This document shows positions 17,839-25,957 of a stretch of 64,000 bases of DNA, one piece after another (position 1 is the stretch's first letter; the number at the start of each line of letters is the position of its first letter). The DNA comes from Agromyces protaetiae (lineage in GTDB: Bacteria > Actinomycetota > Actinomycetes > Actinomycetales > Microbacteriaceae): assembly GCF_030866785.1 (NCBI RefSeq), contig NZ_CP133018.1, forward strand, positions 3,658,001 through 3,722,000, given 5' to 3'. The notes beneath the pieces are model-generated. The model was not told the origin of the DNA and did no database searches. It saw only the letters and a list, made by a program, of their open reading frames with translations. A program made the position numbers and the translations under genes.

Positions 17839-19110
17839 TCACTCGACATCCGCTGGATCGGCCTGCCGTCGGCTGAGCCACATGAACGGCACCGCGAGCA
17901 CCTGGATCGCGCCACTCAGCGCGAGCGACCCCGCATACCCCCAGACGTCGGCCGAGCGCCCGAGCACGGGCTGCACCACCGCACCGCCCGCGCTGCCGAG
18001 CAGCGAGTCGAACGACAGCACCGTCGCCCGCTGTTGCGACGGGATCATGCCGTTCAGGTACGCCTGCTGCACGGGCCCCGCCGCGGCGTCGACGAGTCCC
18101 CACACCACGAGCAGCACCAGCGCGACCCAGAAGTTCTGGAAGACGCCGAGGGCGACGAGCACGAGGCTGCCGACGACCAGGCTGAGCAGGATCGTCGTCG
18201 TGCGGCGCCGGAAGCGGCGGCGCACCCACGGCGCCATCCACCCGCCGATCACCTGCGACCCCGACAGGATCGCGGCCGCGAGCCCGGCGATCGTGTAGGC
18301 GCCCTCGTCACCCCAGAGCTCCACGAGATACGGCTGCAGGGCGTAGAACACGTAGAAGCCGACGCCGGACGTGAAAAACGAGGCGAACATGACGTACCGC
18401 ACCGACGGCCTGCCGAGCCCGTACTTCAGCGAGGCGCGCACGACCTGTTTCGTCGCCTCGATCGGATGCGCGCGCCCGGCCGGTGTGAACCCGAGATCGC
18501 GCATGACCAGCGCCGCGACCACGAACATGACCACGAGGATGCCCGCGCGGATCAGGAACGGCACCCCGAGGTTCGTCGCCTGCGCGACGATGCCGCCGAG
18601 CAGCGAGCCGGCGAACATCGCCGCACCCGACAGGGCGAGACCGCGGCCGAAGACCCGCTCGAGGTCGCCCTGATACCCCGTCGCGGTGAGCGCGTCGACC
18701 AGCCAGGCCTCGACCGCGCCCGAGAAGAACGTGAACCCGAGACCGAGCAGCACCGACACGACCGCCCAGGCCCAGAAGTCCGCCTCGGTGAGCCAGAGCA
18801 GGTAATACAGCACGGTCGTGAGCGACAGGGTGATCGTCCCGAGCAGGTACGACACGCGGCGTCCCAGCGTGTCGGCGACGACACCGGTGGGCACCTCGAA
18901 GACGAGCATGCCGACCGAGAAGAAGGCGTTCGCGGCGAACGCCTCGAGGTTCGACAACCCCGCATCGAGGAGGAAGAGCGTGTTCACCCCCCAGATGAAC
19001 GACGCCGCGAGGGTGTTGCCGATGAGCAGCGTGAAGTACACGCCCTGCACCCGGCGCGCGGTGTCGCGCACCGCGCCGGGCGTCCCGCCCGCGGAACTCA
19101 CGCGAACCAC
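17839..19110 (-). CDS. MFS transporter
   Basis: A 423-residue major facilitator with about 12 hydrophobic helices. The inter-helix 2/3 signature FEVPTGVVADTLGRRVS is clear, and a basic cytoplasmic loop (WVRRRFRRRTT) follows helix 7. The protein begins at GTG 19110, before VYFTLLIGNTLAASFIWGVNTLFLLDAG. The substrate is unknown; drug and sugar exporters share this architecture. It stands alone upstream of the secreted-protein gene on the same strand, 83 bases apart, and is divergent from a small membrane-protein gene. Confidence 0.88.
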   Translation of the reverse strand: MVRVSSAGGTPGAVRDTARRVQGVYFTLLIGNTLAASFIWGVNTLFLLDAGLSNLEAFAANAFFSVGMLVFEVPTGVVADTLGRRVSYLLGTITLSLTTVLYYLLWLTEADFWAWAVVSVLLGLGFTFFSGAVEAWLVDALTATGYQGDLERVFGRGLALSGAAMFAGSLLGGIVAQATNLGVPFLIRAGILVVMFVVAALVMRDLGFTPAGRAHPIEATKQVVRASLKYGLGRPSVRYVMFASFFTSGVGFYVFYALQPYLVELWGDEGAYTIAGLAAAILSGSQVIGGWMAPWVRRRFRRRTTTILLSLVVGSLVLVALGVFQNFWVALVLLVVWGLVDAAAGPVQQAYLNGMIPSQQRATVLSFDSLLGSAGGAVVQPVLGRSADVWGYAGSLALSGAIQVLAVPFMWLSRRQADPADVE

Positions 19111-19191
19111 CCTCGTCCGCTCACGCGATCATCATGCTCCGGTCGGCAGGCCTCGGCAACGGATGCCTCGCCGGGGAGTACGCTCCGGATC

Positions 19192-19590
19192 ATGGTGCGT
19201 CAGCTCATCCGGGTCGGGATCTTCCTCGCGGGCGCCGCGATCGCGCTGCTGCTCGCGGCGCTGCTCGTTCACGCATTTCACCTGCAGTGGACCGGATTCG
19301 TGGTCGCGATCCTCGTGTTCGCGATCGTGCAGGCGGCCATCGAGTGGCTCGTGCGCAGGATCTTCGTCCGGAGCGCGCCCGCCGTGGCGGGCGTCGCGGG
19401 TCTGCTGTCGACCTTCCTCGCACTCTGGATCGCGTCGCTGTTCCCCGGAGGGGTGAGCTTCGACGGGGTCGGCGGGTGGATCCTCGCGGCGGTCGTCGTG
19501 TGGGTCGTGACGGCGGTGATCGGCTGGCTCGGCACGCGATTCCTGCTGCGCCCGCACGAGCATGGGCAGCATGCGAAGGATCGGCGCTGA
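19192..19590 (+). CDS. small four-helix membrane protein
   Basis: A 132-residue hydrophobic protein with about four helices (residues about 5-28, 33-52, 64-84 and 92-115) and a short His/basic tail (RPHEHGQHAKDRR). It resembles the small membrane proteins often labelled phage-holin-like, but I cannot name a family with confidence. The ATG at 19192 lies after a TACGCT -10 with seven intervening bases, so the mRNA is probably leaderless. It is divergent from the MFS gene and precedes the histidine kinase, which has its own leaderless promoter. Confidence 0.7.
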   Translation: MVRQLIRVGIFLAGAAIALLLAALLVHAFHLQWTGFVVAILVFAIVQAAIEWLVRRIFVRSAPAVAGVAGLLSTFLALWIASLFPGGVSFDGVGGWILAAVVVWVVTAVIGWLGTRFLLRPHEHGQHAKDRR

Positions 19591-19639
19591 CGGGTCACGG
19601 CTCCATCGCACGGCGGATGTCTCGGGCGGGACGCCCGGC

Positions 19640-19645
19640 TAGCGT
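19640..19645 (+). promoter_or_regulatory. -10 box deciding the histidine-kinase start
   Basis: TAGCGT followed by seven bases and GTG at 19653. This leaderless spacing favours GTG 19653 over the in-frame GTG at 19644, which overlaps the -10 box, and over the ATG at 19701. Confidence 0.5.
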
Positions 19646-19652
19646 GAACCAC

Positions 19653-21092
19653 GTGACCGTTCCATCTGATCCGACCCGAGTGGAGGCTGATCCGACCCGC
19701 ATGGACGCCACAGCTTCGCCGGGTGCCGCCGCGCTGGGTGCGGCTGCGCCGGGTGCAGCCGCACCGGGTGCGGCCGCGCCGGCGGCGCCGGCCGTGATCG
19801 ATGGTGTGGAGTGGGTCCGGCCCGGTCCGACGGCTCGGCAGCGACGCGGCGACCTCTGGCTGGCACTGGTGCTGTTCGGCGGGATGCTGATCAGCTGCCT
19901 GCTCTATCGCACGACCGGCGTGGGTGCCGATGCGCCGTTCTGGCAGCAGGTGGTCTGGGCCGCGACGATGTCGCTGCCGCTCGCGTTCCGTCGCATCGCT
20001 CCCGAGGTCGTGGTCATCGTCTGCAGCGTCGGGCTCGTCGTCGGCGGCACGACCGGCATCGCCGAGCTGCTCGTCTACAACATCTGCCTGTTCATCGCGG
20101 TCTACACCGTGGGGGCCTGGGGCCGCAGCCGTCGGATCGCGCTGGTCGTGCGCGGTCTCGTCGTGCTCGGCATGTTCGCGTGGCTGTTCTGGGGCCTCAT
20201 CATCTCCTCGAACGCGCCCGACGCCCCCTTCTCGGACGAGGTGACGAGCGGTCCGATCTCGCCCTACGTGGGCTATGCACTCATCAACGTGCTCACCAAC
20301 GTCCTGTTCTTCGGCGGTGCCTGGTACTTCGGCGACACCGCGTACCGGTCGGCCCGCAGCCGTGCGGCGCTCGAGCAGCGCACCGAGGAGCTCGCCATCG
20401 AACGCGAGCGTTCGCGCGACCGGGCCGTGGCGCTCGAACGCCTGCGCATCGCGCGCGAACTGCACGACGTGGTCGCGCACCACGTATCGGTCATCGGCGT
20501 GCAGGCCGGCGCGGCGCGGCGCGTGCTGGAGCGCGACCCGGCCCGCGCCGCCGCGTCGCTGTCCGCGATCGAAGAGAGCGCCCGCGAGGCCGTGTCCGAG
20601 CTGCACGGGCTGCTCGGCACCCTCAGGCACGGGACGAACGGCGGCGACGAGGCGCATCCGTCGACCGGGCCGGTCGCGGCGGCACCCCACGGGCTCGACG
20701 AGCTCGAGGCGCTCGCGGCGGACTCGAGCGCGAACGGTGTGCCCACGACCGTCGCGGTGGTGGGCGAGGCCCGCGAGGCGAGCACAGTGGTCGGGCTCAC
20801 GGCATACCGGCTCGTGCAGGAGGCGCTGACGAACGTGCGCAAGCACGCCGGCGCCGGAGCGTCCGCCGAGGTGCGTCTGCGCTGGACCGACGATGCGCTC
20901 GAGGTCGAGGTGAGCGACACGGGCAGGGGGCGGGCTGACGCGCGGTCGTCCGTCGAACCGTCGGGGCTCGGTCAGGTCGGCATGCATGAGCGCGTGGCCG
21001 CGGTCGGCGGCAGGCTCGAGCTCGGCGCCCGCCGCCACGGCGGCTATCTCGTCCGGGCGACCCTGCCCGCACGGCGGAAGGAGATCGCGTGA
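19653..21092 (+). CDS. sensor histidine kinase (HisKA_3 / NarL-type)
   Basis: The membrane sensor of a two-component system, 479 residues. A low-complexity N-terminus with GAAAPGAAAP repeats precedes about six hydrophobic helices (about residues 60-235). The phosphoacceptor segment is ERLRIARELHDVVAHHVSVI, with His in ARELHDVVAHH; the HATPase part carries EALTNVRKHAG (N-box), VSDTGRG and GLGQVGMHERV. This is the DesK/LiaS-like class pairing with LuxR-type regulators. The stop overlaps the regulator's start (GTGA), so the two are co-translated. The signal is unknown; the next operon, with ArsR, has its own promoter. Confidence 0.9.
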   Translation: MTVPSDPTRVEADPTRMDATASPGAAALGAAAPGAAAPGAAAPAAPAVIDGVEWVRPGPTARQRRGDLWLALVLFGGMLISCLLYRTTGVGADAPFWQQVVWAATMSLPLAFRRIAPEVVVIVCSVGLVVGGTTGIAELLVYNICLFIAVYTVGAWGRSRRIALVVRGLVVLGMFAWLFWGLIISSNAPDAPFSDEVTSGPISPYVGYALINVLTNVLFFGGAWYFGDTAYRSARSRAALEQRTEELAIERERSRDRAVALERLRIARELHDVVAHHVSVIGVQAGAARRVLERDPARAAASLSAIEESAREAVSELHGLLGTLRHGTNGGDEAHPSTGPVAAAPHGLDELEALAADSSANGVPTTVAVVGEAREASTVVGLTAYRLVQEALTNVRKHAGAGASAEVRLRWTDDALEVEVSDTGRGRADARSSVEPSGLGQVGMHERVAAVGGRLELGARRHGGYLVRATLPARRKEIA

Positions 21093-21811
21093 CCGTCCGT
21101 ATCCTCGTCGTCGACGACCAGGCGCTCGTGCGCGGCGGGTTCCGCACGATCCTCGACTCCGAGCCCGGGCTCGAGGTCGTCGGCGAGGCCGCCGACGGGC
21201 ATGCGGCGATCGCAGCGGTGGCCGAGTTCGACCCCGACGTCGTGTGCATGGACGTACAGATGCCCGGCATGGACGGGCTCGAGGCTACTCGTCGCATCGT
21301 CGCCGGAGGCGGCGATCGGCCCGCCGTGCTCGTGCTCACGACCTTCAACCGCGAGGACTATCTCTTCCAGGCGCTCGAGGCCGGCGCAAGCGGGTTCCTG
21401 CTCAAGAACTCGAGCCCCGAGCAGCTCATCGACGCGGTGCAGGTCGTGGCGCGCGGCGACGCACTGCTCTCCCCCGACGTCACGCGCCGCGTCATCCAGG
21501 CGGTCTCACGATCGGATGCCTCGGCCCCACGCGCCGGCGAAGCCCCCGAGGGTGCGATCCCTTCTGCCGATCCGGCAGGTTCGCAGCAGAGCGAGCCGGC
21601 CGAGCTCGGGACGCTCACCGAGCGCGAGCGCGAGGTGCTCGAGCTGCTCGCGGAGGGCATCTCGAACGGGCAGATCGCCGAGCGCCTGTTCGTCGGCGAG
21701 GCGACCGTGAAGACGCACGTGTCCAAGGTGCTCATGAAGCTCGGGCTCCGCGACCGTGTGCACGCCGTGGTCTACGCCTACGAGCACGGCGTCGTCCGCC
21801 CGCACGCCTGA
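21089..21811 (+). CDS. LuxR/NarL-family response regulator
   Basis: A 240-residue partner of the preceding kinase. The receiver domain (about 1-120) has the acidic pair in LVVDDQALVRGG, the phosphoacceptor Asp in VVCMDVQMPGMDG, and Thr/Lys switch residues in LVLTTFNREDY and FLLKNSS. An Ala/Pro-rich linker (about 145-170) is followed by a LuxR HTH: LTEREREVLELLAEGISNGQIAERLFVGEATVKTHVSKVLMKLGLRDR. The linker is longer than usual. The GTG start overlaps the kinase TGA by four bases. It should bind DNA upon phosphorylation; targets are unknown. Confidence 0.92.
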   Translation: MTVRILVVDDQALVRGGFRTILDSEPGLEVVGEAADGHAAIAAVAEFDPDVVCMDVQMPGMDGLEATRRIVAGGGDRPAVLVLTTFNREDYLFQALEAGASGFLLKNSSPEQLIDAVQVVARGDALLSPDVTRRVIQAVSRSDASAPRAGEAPEGAIPSADPAGSQQSEPAELGTLTEREREVLELLAEGISNGQIAERLFVGEATVKTHVSKVLMKLGLRDRVHAVVYAYEHGVVRPHA

Positions 21812-21853
21812 CCCGGGGCATCCGCCCCGCTTCGCTCCCACGCACCGAGAGGG

Positions 21854-21912
21854 TTGACGGGGGCAGCATTGCAGGTTAGCGTAAGCGAATCGTTAATTAA
21901 GGAGTTACTTAC
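21854..21912 (+). promoter_or_regulatory. promoter and ArsR-type operator
   Basis: TTGACG (21854-21859), 17 bases, TAGCGT (21877-21882). Immediately downstream, 21881-21912 is a 32-bp imperfect dyad beginning GTAAG and ending CTTAC, centred on TTAATTAA, 12 of 16 positions symmetric. It contains AAGGAG and ends at the GTG of the ArsR gene. This AT-rich palindrome is the natural autorepression site. Confidence 0.65.
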
Positions 21913-22251
21913 GTGGCGGCGACTGATGAGCTGAGCGCGGTCTTCCACGCACTCGCGGACCCGACGCGGCGCGCGATCGTCTCGCGGCTTCGCGAGGGGG
22001 CCGTGACGGTGAGCGAGCTCGCTGAGCCCTTCGCGATGAGCCGGCCCGCGATCTCGCAGCATCTGAAGGTCCTCGAACGGGCCGGACTCATCGAACGCAC
22101 CGCCGACGCGCAGTGGCGACGGTGCACGCTCCGGACGGCTCCGCTCGACGAGGCATCCGCCTGGGTCGACCGGCACCGCGACGAGTGGAACGAACGCTTC
22201 GACCTGCTCGACGAGCGACTCCGCGAACGGAAAGGACCGACCGATGTCTGA
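21913..22251 (+). CDS. ArsR-family transcriptional repressor
   Basis: A 112-residue winged-helix regulator: FHALADPTRRAIVSRL opens the fold, and the recognition helix lies in ELAEPFAMSRPAISQHLKVLERAGLIERT. No CxC metal-binding motif is present, so it belongs to the ArsR branch that is encoded with an AHSA1/SRPBCC protein rather than the metal sensors. The GTG at 21913 follows a strong AAGGAG. A palindromic operator lies between promoter and start, implying autoregulation. It overlaps the next gene by eight bases, forming a three-gene operon with an SRPBCC and a DHFR-like protein. Confidence 0.92.
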   Translation: MAATDELSAVFHALADPTRRAIVSRLREGAVTVSELAEPFAMSRPAISQHLKVLERAGLIERTADAQWRRCTLRTAPLDEASAWVDRHRDEWNERFDLLDERLRERKGPTDV

Positions 22252-22756
22252 GCAGACCGAACACCTCGCCAACGCGGCGCAGCCCGACCAGGGCGAGAAG
22301 CAGTTCACCATCACCCGCGTCTTCGATGCGCCGCGCGAACTCGTGTGGCGCGCGTGGACGGACCCCGACGAGGCGCCGTACTGGATGCATCCGCACGGAC
22401 TCACGACTCCACGGGAGCAGGTCGACTTCGACGTGCGCCCCGGCGGACGCTACCGGTACACCATGGTCACCGCCGACGGTGCGACCTACCCGACCGGTGG
22501 CACGTATCGCGAGGTCGTCGAGCCAGCCCGCCTGGTCTTCACCTGGGGGTCGCCCGATGACGCCGACGAGATCATGCCCGTCATCACGATCGACCTCGCC
22601 GAACACGGTGAAGACGGACGTCAGACCCGCATGACGTTCCACCTCGACGGCATCGCGGGCGTTCCCGGCGACGACGACGTCTACGACGGGTGGTCGGAGG
22701 CACTCGACGAGCTCGACGTGCACGCACGCGACCGCTCGGGTGGGAGCGCCGCCTGA
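22244..22756 (+). CDS. SRPBCC/AHSA1 domain protein
   Basis: A 170-residue START-like (Activator of Hsp90 ATPase 1-like) protein. Typical elements are ITRVFDAPRELVWRAWTDP, WMHPHGLTTP, RPGGRYRYTMV, GTYREVVEPARLVFTWG and a C-terminal GWSEALDELDVH helix. Such proteins bind hydrophobic ligands in a deep cavity and are commonly encoded with an ArsR partner; the ligand is unknown. The start overlaps the ArsR stop (ATGTCTGA) and its stop overlaps the next ATG (TGATG), so expression of all three is coupled. Confidence 0.9.
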   Translation: MSEQTEHLANAAQPDQGEKQFTITRVFDAPRELVWRAWTDPDEAPYWMHPHGLTTPREQVDFDVRPGGRYRYTMVTADGATYPTGGTYREVVEPARLVFTWGSPDDADEIMPVITIDLAEHGEDGRQTRMTFHLDGIAGVPGDDDVYDGWSEALDELDVHARDRSGGSAA

Positions 22757-23319
22757 TGGGCCGGCTCACCGTCGAACAGATCGTAAGCGTCGACGGCTAC
22801 GCCGCGGAGCCCGACGGCGGCATGCACTTCGCCGAGGCGGCCGAGACGGGCAACCCGAACGACGCCGATCAACTCGCGTTCCTGCACGACATCGACGCGA
22901 TCCTGCTCGGTGCGACCACCTACCGTATGTTCGCGGACTACTGGCCGACGGCCGACCCCGCCGTCGAGGTGGTCGCGGAGCCGATCAACCGACTGCCGAA
23001 GTTCGTCGCCTCGAACACGCTGACGGATGCCCCGTGGGGCGACACCGGCTCGATCGAGATCCTGCGCGGGGACGCCGCAGACTCGATCGCTGCGCTCAAG
23101 AAGCGCTTCGGCCACGTCATCGTGTGGGGCAGCCTTACGCTCGCCGACGCCCTGTTCGAGGCGGACCTCGTGGACACCCTGCGGCTGCGCGTGGTGCCCG
23201 CGCTCATCGGCGCCGGCCGCTCGTTCACGCCCGCAACCCTCGGCGAACGCCGCCTCGAACTCGAGCGCGCCGTGCCGTTCGAGAGCGGCCACGTCGGCCT
23301 CACGTACCGTCTGACCTGA
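22756..23319 (+). CDS. dihydrofolate reductase-like (RibD C-terminal family) protein
   Basis: A 187-residue protein of the YyaP/RibD C-terminal-type reductase family. It begins TVEQIVSVDGYAAEPDGG, has LLGATTYRMFADYWP, KFVASNTL and VWGSLTLADALFEADLVD, all usual landmarks of this NAD(P)H-binding fold. It is not the folate-pathway FolA. The substrate is unknown; coupling to ArsR and SRPBCC suggests a stress or detoxification role. The ATG overlaps the SRPBCC TGA by one base. A second member of the family is encoded at 46374-46973. Confidence 0.87.
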   Translation: MGRLTVEQIVSVDGYAAEPDGGMHFAEAAETGNPNDADQLAFLHDIDAILLGATTYRMFADYWPTADPAVEVVAEPINRLPKFVASNTLTDAPWGDTGSIEILRGDAADSIAALKKRFGHVIVWGSLTLADALFEADLVDTLRLRVVPALIGAGRSFTPATLGERRLELERAVPFESGHVGLTYRLT

Positions 23320-23369
23320 AACCACCGCGCCCCGATCGATGGGTGACGCCGGGGGGCGTGCGCGACGAC

Positions 23370-24926
23370 TCAGCGCCGAGGGTCGCTCGCCGAGCGGTCG
23401 AGTTCATCGGCGGCCGCGGCAGCGCCCGGCGAGAGGCCGGGTGCACCGGCGCTCGCCGTTTCGGAAGCCGGGTCACCGCCGTCGGCGACCCCGTCACCCG
23501 TCTCGCTCTCGCCCTCAGCCGGCGCGCCCTGCTGATACTCGGCGGAGAGCAGGCGGTAGGCGCGGCTCGCGAAGGCGAGGATCGCGAGCACGACCATCAC
23601 CAGACCCGCGAACAGGAAGACGAGCGCGATGCCGCGCGCGTCACCTTCGCCGAGCAGCCAGCCCCAGGTCTGCGCGCCGCCCTCGGACTCCATGTACGGG
23701 ATGATCCAGAACTCCGCGATCGGCGCGATCAGGAACGCCGTCACGGGCGCAGCCGCCGACTCGACGGCCGCGGCGAACCCGAACACCCGCCCCTGGCGCC
23801 TGAAGGTCACAACCTTCTGGATGACGGTCTGCTCGGCCGCCTCGATGATCGGCACGATGGCCATGTACGCCCAGATGCCGAGGCCGTAGAGCACCCACCA
23901 TTCGCGGATCGTGAACAACGCCCCGAGCAACCCCATGCCGATCACCGCGAGCAACATCGTGCGGATCGGGTTCTTGCCGAGCCCGAACTTCGCGATCGCG
24001 AGCCCGCCGATGATGAAGCCCGTCGAGGTCACGCCGAGCACGACACCCCAGATCTCGACCGGGAACAGCGTGAGGCCGTACGGGTCCATGAGCGCCATGT
24101 AGACGCCGCCGATGAGGTTGTTGAACGTCGAGAACAGGATCAACGCGAAGAGCCCGGGCGCCGACCGGATCGCGGCGATGCTCCCTCGCAGGTCGATGGC
24201 CGGCGCGCGTTCGCCCTCGGGCTCGGGCTTCGGCTCGGGGACGCGCAGGAACAGCAGGTGCACGAGCGCGATGAGCGTGAGCCCGATCGCGATGACGAGG
24301 GTCCACCCCATGCCGAGGAGGCCGATCGCGAGCCCGCTGAACACGCTCGTCACCATGAACGCGACGCCCTGGACGGTGCCGACGAGACCGTTCGCGTTCG
24401 CGTGCCGGTCGACCGGCACGAGCAGCGTGACCGTCGTCGACAGTGCGATGTTGCGCATGTGCTCGATCACCGCGCCGAACAGGATGATGCCCGAGAACAG
24501 CCAGAACCACGGACCGCCGAGATCGAGGAGCGCGGCCTCGGGCTGCACGAGGTAGAGCACGCCGGCGATCACGAACGAGGCGAGCGTGACCACGGTCGAG
24601 AAGATCATGACCTGCAGCTTGCGGTGCCGGTCGACGATGGTGCCGAAGATCATGGCGAAGACCGCGATGAACAGCATGTACGCGCCGCCGATGATGCCGG
24701 TCGCGAGCACCGAGCGGGTCTCGAGGTACACCCAGAACGTGAGCGCGAACCACAGGAAGCTCGTCGTGACGTTCGCGATGAGGGTGTTGCCGAGGACCTG
24801 CAGGAACGTGCGCATGCCGTTCGGCGGCGGCACCACGCCGGTCGCCCCGGCAGCCTGCCCAGCAGCCTGCCCGGCAGCCTCCCCAGCAGCCTGCCCAGCC
24901 GACCCGATCGAGCTTTCCTCAGTCAC
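23370..24926 (-). CDS. MFS transporter with repeat-encoded N-terminus
   Basis: A 518-residue major facilitator with about 12 helices. Family landmarks are FGTIVDRHRKLQVM after helix 2 and LVPVDRHANANGLVG, as in the MFS_3/enterobactin-exporter-like group. The N-terminal 35 residues contain GQAAGEAAGQAAGQAAG, encoded by four 12-bp tandem repeats (24851-24898), and the C-terminal 60 are disordered and acidic. The GTG at 24926 is chosen because it follows directly after non-conserved sequence; an upstream start at 24992 would add 22 residues. Substrate unknown. It is divergent from the ABC exporter operon. Confidence 0.85.
   Translation of the reverse strand: MTEESSIGSAGQAAGEAAGQAAGQAAGATGVVPPPNGMRTFLQVLGNTLIANVTTSFLWFALTFWVYLETRSVLATGIIGGAYMLFIAVFAMIFGTIVDRHRKLQVMIFSTVVTLASFVIAGVLYLVQPEAALLDLGGPWFWLFSGIILFGAVIEHMRNIALSTTVTLLVPVDRHANANGLVGTVQGVAFMVTSVFSGLAIGLLGMGWTLVIAIGLTLIALVHLLFLRVPEPKPEPEGERAPAIDLRGSIAAIRSAPGLFALILFSTFNNLIGGVYMALMDPYGLTLFPVEIWGVVLGVTSTGFIIGGLAIAKFGLGKNPIRTMLLAVIGMGLLGALFTIREWWVLYGLGIWAYMAIVPIIEAAEQTVIQKVVTFRRQGRVFGFAAAVESAAAPVTAFLIAPIAEFWIIPYMESEGGAQTWGWLLGEGDARGIALVFLFAGLVMVVLAILAFASRAYRLLSAEYQQGAPAEGESETGDGVADGGDPASETASAGAPGLSPGAAAAADELDRSASDPRR
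24851..24898. repeat. four 12-bp tandem repeats in an MFS gene
   Basis: Four units of CAGCCTGCCCAG (one or two substitutions) encode GQAA-type tetrapeptides at the transporter N-terminus. The unit is a multiple of three, so copy-number change would keep the frame. Confidence 0.8.
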
Positions 24927-25059
24927 GCGTGCGACGCTACCCACCCCCTCCGACATCCGGAAGAGGCAACCCGCCGCTCCGGCCTCCCCCACGCGGCGGA
25001 GCCCGCCGATCGCCCCGAATTCCGTCGCGCGACGGATGCCGCCCGCACCGAGGCATCCG

Positions 25060-25065
25060 TAGCGT
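25060..25065 (+). promoter_or_regulatory. -10 box, leaderless ABC exporter mRNA
   Basis: TAGCGT followed by seven bases and the ATG at 25073. It favours 25073 over the in-frame GTG at 25064, which lies inside the box. Confidence 0.5.
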
Positions 25066-25072
25066 GAGCCCC

Positions 25073-25957
25073 ATGCTGGAACTCGACCATCTCACCAAGC
25101 GCTACGGCGACCGGCTCGCGCTCGACGACGTGAGCTTCACCGTCGGCGACGGCCGGCTCACGGGCTTCGTCGGCGGCAACGGCGCAGGCAAGACCACGAC
25201 CATGCGTATCGCGCTGGGCGTGCTCGCCTCCGACGGCGGCAGCGTCCGGCTCGACGGCGCGCCGATCACCGCGGCCGACCGCCGCCGCTTCGGCTACATG
25301 CCCGAGGAGCGCGGACTGTACCCGAAGATGAAGGTCCTCGAGCAGACCGTCTACCTCGCGCGCCTGCACGGCTGGAGCCCCGCGGCAGCCCGCCGCAACG
25401 CGACGGACCTGCTCGAGCGGCTCGGGCTCGGCGAGCGCCTGAACGACACCGTCGAGTCGCTCTCGCTGGGCAACCAGCAGCGCGCCCAGATCGCCGCGGC
25501 GCTCGTGCACCGGCCCGAGGTGCTGGTGCTCGACGAGCCGTTCTCGGGCCTCGACCCGATGGCCGTCGACACCGTGCAGTCGGTGCTCGCCGACGAGGCC
25601 GCGAAGGGCGCGCCCGTGCTGTTCTCGTCGCACCAGCTCGACGTCGTCGAGCGCCTGTGCGACGACCTCGTCATCATCGCCGGCGGCCGCATCCGCGCGG
25701 CCGGGTCGCGCGATGCGCTGCGCGAGCAGCACGGCTCCGATCGCTGGGAGCTGCTCACGGCCGGCGACGCCGGCTGGGTGCGCGAGATCCCGGGCGTCAC
25801 GGTGGTCAGCTTCGACGGCGGCTGGGCGCTCTTCGAGGCCGAGACGGATGCCTCGCGGCAGGCCGTGCTCGCCGAGGCGGTCCGCCGCGGCGACGTGGTG
25901 AGCTTCACGCGCGAGCAGACGACGCTCGCCCAGATCTTCCGGGAGGTCGTGCAATGA
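25073..25957 (+). CDS. ABC exporter ATP-binding subunit (NatA-like)
   Basis: A 294-residue ATPase of an ABC-2-type exporter. Walker A GGNGAGKTTT, Q-loop region GYMPEERGLYPKMKV, signature LSLGNQQRAQIAAAL and Walker B VLVLDEPFSGLDPMAV are intact. The PEERGLYPKM segment and NQQR signature are typical of the NatA/YhaQ group. The C-terminal 70 residues form the extra domain seen in that group. It overlaps the permease gene by four bases (ATGA), forming a two-gene exporter. NatA pumps sodium in Bacillus; here the substrate is unproven. Confidence 0.88.
   Translation: MLELDHLTKRYGDRLALDDVSFTVGDGRLTGFVGGNGAGKTTTMRIALGVLASDGGSVRLDGAPITAADRRRFGYMPEERGLYPKMKVLEQTVYLARLHGWSPAAARRNATDLLERLGLGERLNDTVESLSLGNQQRAQIAAALVHRPEVLVLDEPFSGLDPMAVDTVQSVLADEAAKGAPVLFSSHQLDVVERLCDDLVIIAGGRIRAAGSRDALREQHGSDRWELLTAGDAGWVREIPGVTVVSFDGGWALFEAETDASRQAVLAEAVRRGDVVSFTREQTTLAQIFREVVQ

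Noticed and set aside
23320..23369. Terminator between the DHFR-like and MFS genes
   Set aside because: Only a short imperfect GCGCCCC/GGGGCGT pairing is visible; too weak to list.
22740..25067. 775-residue plus-strand open frame over an MFS gene
   Set aside because: Asp/Arg/Glu/His-rich antisense sequence with no family marks; the minus-strand MFS transporter explains the region.
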